Shown here piece by piece: positions 1-4,980 of a DNA stretch of 5,105 nucleotides; position 1 is the first letter of the stretch; the number at the start of each line of letters is the position of its first letter. The translations under genes and the position numbers were made by a program. The notes under the pieces were generated by a model that was not told where the DNA came from, ran no database searches, and was given only the letters and a program-made list of their open reading frames with translations. Origin of the DNA: DATDCV01 sp036524155. Its GTDB lineage: Bacteria; Verrucomicrobiota; Verrucomicrobiia; Limisphaerales; UBA8199. Location of the stretch: contig DATDCV010000400.1 of NCBI GenBank assembly GCA_036524155.1, forward strand, positions 1 to 5,105, in the 5' to 3' direction.

Positions 1-1
1 G

Positions 2-943
2 GCGAATGTTCCCCCGGCTGACGCCGCGGCGCTTTACATACCGGCGTGGAAGAACGCGCCGTTTGCGGCCCAGCCGTGGCTCTATGGAGTGTTCGGTTCC
101 GGCATCAGCCCCTATTACTACACCGTGGAATACAGACACCACAGCGTTCCGGGCGATCCATGGTTGCCGCTGGATCACCCGCTGAGCAAAGTGAAATTCA
201 CCGTCTCTCCTGCCGGGGTCACGGCTACGCTCCAGGCCGTGGGCCCGAACGTCATCGCCGGCGTGCCCTATTACCTGAACACCGTGAATGGAGGTTCGAC
301 CTACTGGGCGCACGATAGCCTGCGTCTGGTGCTGAATACCCTGCAGCTTCCTGATGGAGTGTATGACATCCGCGTCCGGGCATTCACGATCCTCGCGGCT
401 CCCATCGCGCTCAGCAACCCAGCCCACATGCTGACGCTCTGGGTCAACAACAAGCCTCCGACTGTCGAGATCATCAGCATCTCGAAGGACGTTGGGCCGC
501 CCCTCAGCGAGTGTGGAATCGTGACCCTGCTGTCCCCCACCGCCAACCTCCGGTTCCGCATTACCGCGTCGCATCCGGATGGATTCCTCGACAGTTACGC
601 CCTGACTGCCAGCGTGGGCCGCAATCGTTCCGCGGGCACCATCACCAGTGACACGTACGTTCCGGGGCACTCCGGCGCCATCGTGTGGAACGGGGTCACC
701 GCTACCGATTACAACACCTCCACTGCGATGGCCGCAGGCCAACTCGCCCCCTGGGAAAGCTGCGCCTATCAGTTCTATCTGGGTGCGTGGTCCCGGGCCA
801 CGACCGGCTTCACTCATGTTTATTATTCCAGTTTTTCGTGGAACCTCGCGCTGAACCTCGGGGGCGCGGATCTCGATGGCGATGGTGATGTGGATGGAGA
901 TGACCTCAACATTATGGCCGCAGCCTTCGGTTTCCCGCACTGA
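2..943 (+). CDS. Secreted dockerin-type protein, C-terminal part (5' end outside window)
   Basis: The frame is open from the left edge, so only the last 313 residues are visible; the GTG at 89 is internal, because coding continues upstream of it without a break. The visible protein is rich in Tyr, Trp, Thr and Ser, with alternating hydrophobic stretches typical of secreted beta-sandwich proteins. A probable domain boundary lies at 'NNKPPTVEI' near base 449, where an Ig-like module seems to begin. The last 24 residues (from base 869) hold DLDGDGDVDGDDL followed by a helix ending AAAFG. This is one dockerin-type calcium loop-helix, where classical cellulosomal dockerins have two. I do not recognise the catalytic or binding role of the upstream part. 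The gene ends 22 bases before the cohesin-like gene on the same strand, so co-transcription is likely. In dockerin proteins the module docks the protein to a cohesin; that this happens here is inference. Confidence 0.85.
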   Translation, partial: ANVPPADAAALYIPAWKNAPFAAQPWLYGVFGSGISPYYYTVEYRHHSVPGDPWLPLDHPLSKVKFTVSPAGVTATLQAVGPNVIAGVPYYLNTVNGGSTYWAHDSLRLVLNTLQLPDGVYDIRVRAFTILAAPIALSNPAHMLTLWVNNKPPTVEIISISKDVGPPLSECGIVTLLSPTANLRFRITASHPDGFLDSYALTASVGRNRSAGTITSDTYVPGHSGAIVWNGVTATDYNTSTAMAAGQLAPWESCAYQFYLGAWSRATTGFTHVYYSSFSWNLALNLGGADLDGDGDVDGDDLNIMAAAFGFPH

Positions 944-965
944 AACCACCAGCCCCCACTGTGCC

Positions 966-1871
966 ATGAAAGCCATTCTGATCCTCGTTGCGTGTTTCGC
1001 AGCGTTTCCCTTGCGCCTCTCCGCCGCCCCTGCCGTGGTGCTCACCGGCCGGGCCTACACCAACGCGGACACGCTCATTCTCGACATCTATGCGGACATC
1101 GCCGTCGAGATGCGCACATTCGGACTCAAGGTCGGATTTGATGCTTCCCTGCTCAATCCGCGCACCGTCACCGTGGATGACAGCCTCTGGTTCCTCGCCG
1201 CGACGCCAGGAGTTCATCTGGGCTATACCTCCTCGACTACGGGCCAGGATTCAATCCGTATCGTGGGAGCGCGCTTCAGTGCCTCCGCGCCCAGGGCGGG
1301 TGTTCAAGGGAACGGCATCCTGCTCGCCAGTATCTATTTCAGCCGGATTGCGCCCAGTCTCCCCTCCCGGTTCGACCTTGCTCTGGCGGGCCCGGCGGGC
1401 TACACGAGTTTTGCGGGGGTTGATTCGCTCAACCACGACTCAGAGGTTTCCGGGCTTGGCGCCGGCTTCGCGATCCGTTTTTACTCGCTGCCTGTAGATA
1501 GCGACGGTGACGGGCTGCCTGACGATTACGAGACCGCCGTCTTCGGCGGCATCGGGGTGAGCAATGGCAGGACGGACAGCGACGGTGATGGCGCCAGCGA
1601 TTACGAAGAATGGTTCGCCGGCACCGACCCGAGGAGCAGCAGTTCGCTGACCTTTCTGAAGCTGGAAATGCAGCCCGATAGCTCCCGGAAGATCAGTTGG
1701 ACTGGAGTGCAGGGGCGCACGTACCGCCTGCTGTGGTCTGCGTCCCTGTCGAATTTTGTGCCCATCGCCGAGGGTATCGTGCCGGCGAGCCCGAACCAGA
1801 TTACCGACCCATCCCCATCCAGAACCGGTTTTTACCGCCTGCAAATCGACTTCCCGGCTGCCGGACACTGA
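966..1871 (+). CDS. Secreted cohesin-like protein with thrombospondin-3-type calcium loops
   Basis: 301 residues. The ATG at 966 is chosen because a signal peptide follows at once: MKAILILV, a hydrophobic stretch, then LSAAPA with probable cleavage near residue 20. The open frame upstream (from 876) only overlaps the preceding gene. No Shine-Dalgarno sequence is evident. Residues about 24-172 look cohesin-like: an extracellular beta-sandwich with the hallmark 'GLKVGFDASLLNP' and a later 'GILLASIYF' strand. Two calcium loops of the thrombospondin type 3 kind follow, DSDGDGLPDDYE at 178 and DSDGDGASDYEE at 204, ending AGTDP. The last 80 residues (ISWTGVQGRTYRLLW...FYRLQI) form a beta domain common at the C-terminus of verrucomicrobial exported proteins. 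A weak lipobox-like LVAC at 7-10 is probably too close to the N-terminus to be used. Role inferred: surface or extracellular calcium-dependent binding protein, possibly the partner of the dockerin protein encoded just upstream. Confidence 0.85.
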   Translation: MKAILILVACFAAFPLRLSAAPAVVLTGRAYTNADTLILDIYADIAVEMRTFGLKVGFDASLLNPRTVTVDDSLWFLAATPGVHLGYTSSTTGQDSIRIVGARFSASAPRAGVQGNGILLASIYFSRIAPSLPSRFDLALAGPAGYTSFAGVDSLNHDSEVSGLGAGFAIRFYSLPVDSDGDGLPDDYETAVFGGIGVSNGRTDSDGDGASDYEEWFAGTDPRSSSSLTFLKLEMQPDSSRKISWTGVQGRTYRLLWSASLSNFVPIAEGIVPASPNQITDPSPSRTGFYRLQIDFPAAGH

Positions 1872-1890
1872 TGTCAGCACCAACACTCTC

Positions 1891-2283
1891 TTAGGCGCTC
1901 GAGGGCGCGGGGCGACGGCCAGGCAGATTCCGGTGCCGGCTACCCAGGGTTCCGGCGCATTCCCGATTGATCGCCAGAAGGCAATCTGCCGGGATGCATT
2001 TGTCCGCCATAATGCAGAACAACTTGCAGGGGGGCAGCCCCGTGTACTCTACGAGCATATTCAAGTTGAAACCTCCGGGGAACCGTTCGCCCAATTCCCA
2101 TGAGCTCACGGTGGAAATCGAAACTCCCAAATCAAAAGCTATCTTCTTGAGCGGGATATGATTCCTGCGGCGCCAGTTACCAAAGGCGGTCGCGAAGCTG
2201 ATTAACAACTGGTTTTTTCCACGCCCGCCGTCACCTAGCCCCAGGCGGGTGGGAGAGGGTTGAACTATACCCCCATACGTCAT
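1891..2283 (-). CDS. Small XRE-type helix-turn-helix regulator with four-cysteine tail
   Basis: From the ATG at 2283 the product has 130 residues. The conserved part begins near base 2205 with ISFATAFGNWRRRN. The helix-turn-helix is IPLKKIAFDLGVSISTVSSW (about residues 43-62), followed by ELGERFP, then a tail with cysteines spaced C-x3-C-x5-C-x4-C (PPCKLFC...KC...DC, about residues 86-101). The XRE fold implies sequence-specific DNA binding in the cytoplasm; the cysteines could hold a metal or sense redox state (inference). The start is uncertain. The reading frame extends to 2556 but crosses the mobile element at 2348-2468, so the longer version is an artefact. A TTG at 2208 would begin right at the conserved core, and the segment between the two starts is low complexity and contains an inverted repeat (CCCGCC at 2224, GGCGGG at 2244), so 2208 may be the true start. 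The last 20 residues look non-conserved. The gene converges on the cohesin-like gene with a 19-base gap; no terminator is visible between them. Confidence 0.75.
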   Translation of the reverse strand: MTYGGIVQPSPTRLGLGDGGRGKNQLLISFATAFGNWRRRNHIPLKKIAFDLGVSISTVSSWELGERFPGGFNLNMLVEYTGLPPCKLFCIMADKCIPADCLLAINRECAGTLGSRHRNLPGRRPAPSSA

Positions 2284-2338
2284 GACCGAATTTATGGACG
2301 GCATTAGTGCGACTGTCCAGCCAAAAATGGCGCAGCGA

Positions 2339-2347
2339 GGCAACGAC
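2339..2347. repeat. Target-site duplication, left copy
   Basis: GGCAACGAC directly precedes the left terminal repeat of MITE-like copy 1 and is repeated exactly at 2469-2477. A 9-bp direct repeat at both ends is what a transposition event leaves behind. Removing the element and one copy restores a continuous sequence. Confidence 0.8.
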
Positions 2348-2468
2348 CAGCGCGTATGCATGAAAGGGGTGGGGACGGCCTCGTCCCCATCTGGAGCTGC
2401 TATCAATTCAACCAACGCAGGGACGAGGCCGTCCCCGCCCCCTTCTGAGGCTTCATGCATACGCGCTG
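2348..2468. mobile_element. MITE-like palindromic element, copy 1 (121 bp)
   Basis: Perfect 17-bp terminal inverted repeats, CAGCGCGTATGCATGAA at 2348-2364 and its reverse complement at 2452-2468. Inside lies a second inverted pair, GGGGACGGCCTCGTCCC at 2371-2387 and its complement at 2420-2436, each of which is also a small palindrome. The central loop is about 32 bases. The whole element could fold into one long hairpin. It is flanked by a 9-bp direct repeat. A near-identical copy lies at 4981-5103: one substitution in the loop and one extra C in each of two C runs. No transposase is encoded, so it must depend on an enzyme elsewhere. A minus-strand open frame crosses it, but the indels between copies shift that frame, so the element is not coding. 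Confidence 0.88.
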
Positions 2469-2477
2469 GGCAACGAC
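2469..2477. repeat. Target-site duplication, right copy
   Basis: GGCAACGAC follows the right terminal repeat of MITE-like copy 1 and matches 2339-2347 in all nine bases. The match stops at the next base on both sides, which fixes the element ends at 2348 and 2468. Confidence 0.8.
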
Positions 2478-2488
2478 GATAGAGATGA

Positions 2489-2794
2489 AATGCGGAGGAC
2501 GGCGGGTGGTTCGTGACTGCCGGGCAGATCGACTGGCTGGGACATCCCGGCGTCAATTGGCTCCTGGTACCGGATAGAGGATCGTGTGTAAACCAGGAGG
2601 GCTTTATAGCAGCTCTGTCGCCTTAGGTCTGGGAGAACGCGGGCTTCGACCCCGCCCTGAACCAGCCCTGGCACAGCTACAAAGGGCAGCGACGTTACAT
2701 GATGCTGATGGGGGACAACCACGTGGAGTTCTTTCGCTTTCCCCGCACCATCGCAGTTGATGCGCCCGTGAGCATTACCAACGCCTACTGGTGA
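2489..2794 (+). pseudogene. Remnant of a prepilin-like (type II secretion pseudopilin-type) protein, C-terminal end
   Basis: From 2627 to the TGA at 2792-2794 the frame reads VWENAGFDPALNQPWHSY, then KGQRRYMMLMGDNHVEFFRF, ending in NAYW. This resembles the 'FGDxHVEFF' end of the abundant prepilin-like proteins of Planctomycetes and Verrucomicrobia, which begin with an N-terminal methylation helix and resemble type II secretion pseudopilins. Upstream the same frame continues plausibly (QIDWLGHPGVNWLLVP) back to 2489, but a TAG interrupts it at 2624-2626 and a TGA lies at 2486. No start, signal or methylation helix is present, so this is a broken 3' fragment. The true breakpoints are unclear, and part of 2489-2623 may be unrelated. 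Its end overlaps the end of tatA on the other strand by 20 bases. Confidence 0.6.
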
Positions 2795-3173
2795 GTTCCA
2801 CGACGCCGCGCAACCACTTCCGAACCACCCGCAACAACCGGCAGAGCCACACTCGAAATTTCCCTCCGTTACGCCCTCCGTGCTCCCGAACGGCCGCGGG
2901 ATCATAAAGCTCGGCCGTCTCGTTCTTCGTGGTCAACGCCTCGAAAGCAGGCTTTCCGTACACACCTCCAACGCTCTTTCCGGCATCTCTTGACTCACCA
3001 TCAATCCCATCAAGGATCTCGTCCTCAACCTCCCGGCGGCTGTTCTGAAATTCATCAAAGCCCCGGCGAAGACCTCGTCCGATCTCCGGCAACCGCCTGG
3101 CCCCGGCCATGATCAAAATCAGCGCGAGGATGAGAACGATTTCCCCGTCGGCAAGATTCAAGAATCCAAGCAT
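2775..3173 (-). CDS. tatA: Twin-arginine translocase subunit, TatA/TatE family
   Basis: 132 residues. TatA forms the inner-membrane pore-like assembly that exports folded proteins carrying twin-arginine signals, working with TatC and often TatB; neither of those is in the window. The start at 3173 gives MLGFLNLADGEIVLILAL, the family's short N-terminus followed by one membrane helix (about 10-23). Next come the hinge and amphipathic helix, GARRLPEIGRGLRRGFDEF (about 24-42), then an acidic stretch. An in-frame ATG at 3200 has a GGTGAGG four bases upstream and would add nine residues; family fit favours 3173. Two oddities: the hinge Phe-Gly usual at the end of the membrane helix is Ala-Gly here (IMAG), and the C-terminus runs on with a basic, aromatic tail (about 105-132, RVWLCRLLRVVRKWLRGVV) that is not typical. 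The frame continues upstream to 3785 but antisense to the RES and antitoxin genes, so that extension is rejected. TatA is confident; distinction from TatB rests on the N-terminus and length. Confidence 0.85.
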   Translation of the reverse strand: MLGFLNLADGEIVLILALILIMAGARRLPEIGRGLRRGFDEFQNSRREVEDEILDGIDGESRDAGKSVGGVYGKPAFEALTTKNETAELYDPAAVREHGGRNGGKFRVWLCRLLRVVRKWLRGVVELTSRRW

Positions 3174-3296
3174 CGACAAGCTCTGGCCCAAGCTCTGCAT
3201 CAGCCTCACCGTACACCCCGCCAGCGCCAGAAATCCAGTGACATTTACCCGCGCTCCGCGTCCTACGGCTGGACCCCGGCGGATCTCAAGTCGCAA

Positions 3297-3617
3297 TTGA
3301 TCCTCGGCATGCATTGGGAGCTTCAGTCGGTCGTGGATTTGACCACGCCCGCCATCCGTACGGCGCTCAAGGTTACCCTTAAGGAGATTGTCACTGCCGA
3401 TTGGGATGCGGAGCAAACAGCCGGACGCGAACCCGTAACCCAGGCGATCGCCAGAGCAGCGTTCGAGCATCTGGCCGAGGGCCTGATTGTTCCGTCGGCA
3501 CGGCGCAAAGGCGGCGTGAACGTCGTCTATTTTCCAAGCCACAGGCGCGACGGGACCGTGATTCAAATCCTGAATCCTGGGACACTGCCACCGGACATGC
3601 ACGGGCTCGACCCTTAG
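3297..3617 (+). CDS. RES-domain toxin, N-terminally truncated (probably inactive)
   Basis: The frame from the TTG at 3297 gives 106 residues; an ATG lies at 3309. Recognisable RES features are LQSVVDLTTPAIRTAL (about 9-24), TQAIARAAFEH (48-58), the conserved LIVPSARRKGGVNVVYFP (63-80) with the family Ser at 67, and the closing VIQILNPGTLP. RES proteins are toxins that attack NAD+ (NAD+ phosphorylases such as MbcT) or, in ParT, modify phosphoribosyl-pyrophosphate synthetase; an Xre/ParS antitoxin neutralises them. RES-like sequence reaches back to about 3240 (SASYGWTPADLKSQL), but no ATG, GTG or TTG exists upstream in this frame. The N-terminal half, which carries the family's conserved Arg and Glu, is missing: that space is occupied by tatA on the other strand. 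Most likely a 5'-truncated pseudogene. The partner antitoxin gene follows after 67 bases. Confidence 0.72.
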   Translation: MILGMHWELQSVVDLTTPAIRTALKVTLKEIVTADWDAEQTAGREPVTQAIARAAFEHLAEGLIVPSARRKGGVNVVYFPSHRRDGTVIQILNPGTLPPDMHGLDP

Positions 3618-3684
3618 GGGACTGTGCAGATCTGCATGCGGATCTGCTTGACTTCCACCTCGTCCAGGAGCATCTTTCTTACGT

Positions 3685-4317
3685 ATGGGCAAGTCAAAGT
3701 CGGCTAAGGGCCCCGCCAAAGCCAAATATGTTGTGGCGCATACTTTCGATGCCAACCGGCCAAAACCAATGCACCAGCTCATCAAAGGCTACGTGACGAA
3801 GTTCGGAGGAGTCACGGCCGGAGGGTCGAAAAAAAGGAAGGCATCCTACGGCTCCGAGACAACCTCGGTGCTTGAATTACATGATGCCCAGGACGGGTTT
3901 AGCTGGACAGATGCTGCCGCGGTGGAGGCGGAACCGAGTCCAGTTGAGCAGGAAGCGGAGCTTGCCAAACGTTTGGTGGAGCACCTGGTCGATACCACCG
4001 ATGATGTCAGGGAACTGTGCGAACGATACGGGCTTAAACGCGAGGAACTCGGGCGGCTCACCGGTTTTTCGCTCCGTGCCCTGGCCGAGTGGGCAAACGG
4101 CCAACTCCCGAGCCAGCCGGCCAGGCGGCGACTCAAAGAAATACGGCGGCTTCTGGATGCGCTTTCGGAGATCGTTCAGCGGGAGCGAATTCCTGAATGG
4201 CTGCGCCGGCCCAATCCGACATTTGCGCCTTTGACGCCGATGCAGGTGATCGAGTTGGGCGAAATCGACCGCCTCTGGGCAATGGTTCATGACCTGGCCT
4301 CCGGCCAGCCGGACTGA
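3685..4317 (+). CDS. Xre/MbcA/ParS-type antitoxin (toxin-binding domain protein)
   Basis: 210 residues from an ATG with AGGAG 14 bases upstream, a rather long spacing. Residues 1-55 are Lys/Gly-rich and disordered-looking (MGKSKSAKGPAKAK, GGSKKRKASYG), a possible extra DNA-binding tail. Residues about 88-105 are helical and acidic. About 106-143 form an Xre-like helix-turn-helix (LCERYGLKREELGRLTGFSL, then RALAEWANGQLPS). About 145-207 match the ParS/MbcA toxin-binding domain (DUF2384 type): RRLLDALSEIV, then EWLRRPNPTFAPLTPMQVIE, ending in GEIDRLWAMVHDL. Such proteins cover the RES toxin's active site and repress their own operon. The RES gene is directly upstream, whereas in described RES-Xre pairs the antitoxin usually comes first. 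The gene appears intact although its toxin is truncated, so it may persist as an orphan regulator or antitoxin. The family call is strong; the exact DNA target is unknown. Confidence 0.82.
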   Translation: MGKSKSAKGPAKAKYVVAHTFDANRPKPMHQLIKGYVTKFGGVTAGGSKKRKASYGSETTSVLELHDAQDGFSWTDAAAVEAEPSPVEQEAELAKRLVEHLVDTTDDVRELCERYGLKREELGRLTGFSLRALAEWANGQLPSQPARRRLKEIRRLLDALSEIVQRERIPEWLRRPNPTFAPLTPMQVIELGEIDRLWAMVHDLASGQPD

Positions 4318-4654
4318 GCTTCCGATCGAGCGGGGCTGCGCCACGCGCAAGCTGTTGCCTCCGCGAGATCGCCGGCTGCTGCTGCGAGACTTGCGCTTCG
4401 CACCGGCCTGGATGCATCCCCCCCTCCGCGTCATAGCAGGCCATGCACGACATGTTCCTCGACACTCCCCAGCCTGCTTCGGTGCTTAGACGTTTCCGTG
4501 AGCAACTGCCTCGCCAAACGTGGCGGTGGCGGCGTGTACACGCTGAGCGCGCCGCGCCGTCTCTCAGCCCTCAACCTTCGGTTCTCAACCGCCCCCTGGC
4601 TCACGCCGGTCCCGGCCACGGCATCGCAAGTCTTACTGCCAAGTGTGTGGGGTA

Positions 4655-4683
4655 CTCCCGCGCCGCGCTTGACAACGCGGGAG
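4655..4683. repeat. 8-bp inverted repeat around a TTGACA box
   Basis: CTCCCGCG at 4655-4662 and CGCGGGAG at 4676-4683 are perfect complements separated by 13 bases that include TTGACA at 4669-4674. It could be an operator-like palindrome or a hairpin upstream of tRNA-Thr. No T-run follows, so it is not a typical terminator. Confidence 0.5.
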
Positions 4684-4700
4684 GGGCCGTGAAAGGATAT
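4669..4700 (+). promoter_or_regulatory. Possible sigma-70-type promoter for tRNA-Thr
   Basis: A perfect -35 box TTGACA lies at 4669-4674. The only -10-like sequences are weak: AAGGAT at 4693 (18-base spacing) or GGATAT at 4695 (20-base spacing). The position, just before the tRNA at 4708, fits a short pre-tRNA leader. The poor -10 box keeps confidence low. Confidence 0.35.
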
Positions 4701-4707
4701 TGCCGGC

Positions 4708-4783
4708 GCCAACGTAGCTCAGTCGGTAGAGCAGCGCTTTCGTAAAGCGCGGGTCGTCAGTTCAATTCTGACCGTTGGCTCCA
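4708..4783 (+). tRNA. tRNA-Thr, anticodon CGT
   Basis: A 76-base full cloverleaf. The acceptor stem is GCCAACG paired with CGTTGGC, the D arm is GCTC-AGTCGGTA-GAGC, and the anticodon arm is GCGCT-TTCGTAA-AGCGC with anticodon CGT, reading the threonine codon ACG. The variable loop has five bases and the T arm is GTCAG-TTCAATT-CTGAC. The discriminator is T, followed by an encoded CCA. The G1-C72 and C2-G71 pairs fit threonyl-tRNA synthetase identity. The T loop begins TTCAATT as expected. All stems pair perfectly, so the gene looks functional. No protein gene lies close enough to suggest a shared transcript. Confidence 0.97.
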
Positions 4784-4893
4784 GCTTCTAACTGTTGGAG
4801 CGGAGCGGGTAAACGCGATTTCAGAGCACCAAAACGAGGAATTGCCAAATTACTCCTTGCCGCCTCCGGCCAATTCTTCCATCCTGCAGGCAT

Positions 4894-4911
4894 CCGGGCC
4901 TTCGGGTCCGG
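4894..4911 (+). other. UUCG-tetraloop hairpin downstream of tRNA-Thr
   Basis: CCGGGCC and GGTCCGG form a seven-pair stem (one G-U pair) closed by C and G around a TTCG loop, the very stable UUCG tetraloop. No T-run follows directly. It sits three bases before the terminator stem and may stabilise the 3' trailer or assist termination. Confidence 0.5.
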
Positions 4912-4913
4912 TC

Positions 4914-4965
4914 GGGCCGCCATCCTTCCCACTAGCCCGGTAAATGGCGGCCCTTCTTCATTTCT
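4914..4965 (+). terminator. Likely Rho-independent terminator after tRNA-Thr
   Basis: A perfect 10-bp GC-rich stem, GGGCCGCCAT at 4914-4923 with ATGGCGGCCC at 4944-4953, encloses a 20-base loop. It is followed at once by the T-rich TTCTTCATTTCT. The long loop and the interrupted T-run make it somewhat atypical, but its place on the tRNA strand, 130 bases past the tRNA end, fits transcript termination. Confidence 0.6.
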
Positions 4966-4980
4966 CGCTGCATCCCCGGC

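Larger units (their letters stand above)
4318..4707. other. Intergenic region without a convincing gene
   Basis: About 390 bases between the antitoxin gene and tRNA-Thr. Open frames of 60-100 codons exist on both strands (for example from 4443 plus and from 4712 minus), but they are Arg/Pro/Ser-rich, overlap one another, show no domain I recognise, and in two cases run into the tRNA gene. I see no clear terminator after the antitoxin gene. The only structured part is the hairpin and possible promoter at 4655-4700. Confidence 0.5.

Noticed and set aside
46..318. Plus-strand frame of 90 residues at the left edge
   Set aside because: It is a shadow of the dockerin-protein frame, which is open throughout this stretch and has coherent beta-protein content.
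2224..2249. CCCGCC/GGCGGG inverted repeat as a terminator
   Set aside because: The stem is only six pairs with a 14-base loop, and no T-run follows on either strand.
2342..2470. A CRISPR-like repeat made by the recurring GGGACGAGGCC blocks
   Set aside because: The blocks occur once per orientation within each element as an inverted pair, with no regular direct repeats or spacers and no cas genes.
1891..2556. A 221-residue version of the XRE regulator starting at 2556 on the minus strand
   Set aside because: Its N-terminal part is a translation of the MITE-like element and its flank. The element carries a target duplication, and the frame is not kept between its two copies. The conserved domain begins only near base 2205.
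2775..3785. A 336-residue minus-strand protein containing the TatA domain at its middle
   Set aside because: TatA proteins start just before their membrane helix. The upstream 200 codons are antisense to the RES and antitoxin genes and show no family features.
4431..4745. Open frames on both strands upstream of and into tRNA-Thr
   Set aside because: They overlap one another and the tRNA, are Arg/Pro-rich, and have no recognisable domain or ribosome binding site.
4708..4800. tRNA-Thr 3' end as an integration attachment site
   Set aside because: No duplicate of the tRNA 3' end and no integrase gene are present in the window. The element downstream is separated by a terminator and has its own inverted repeats.
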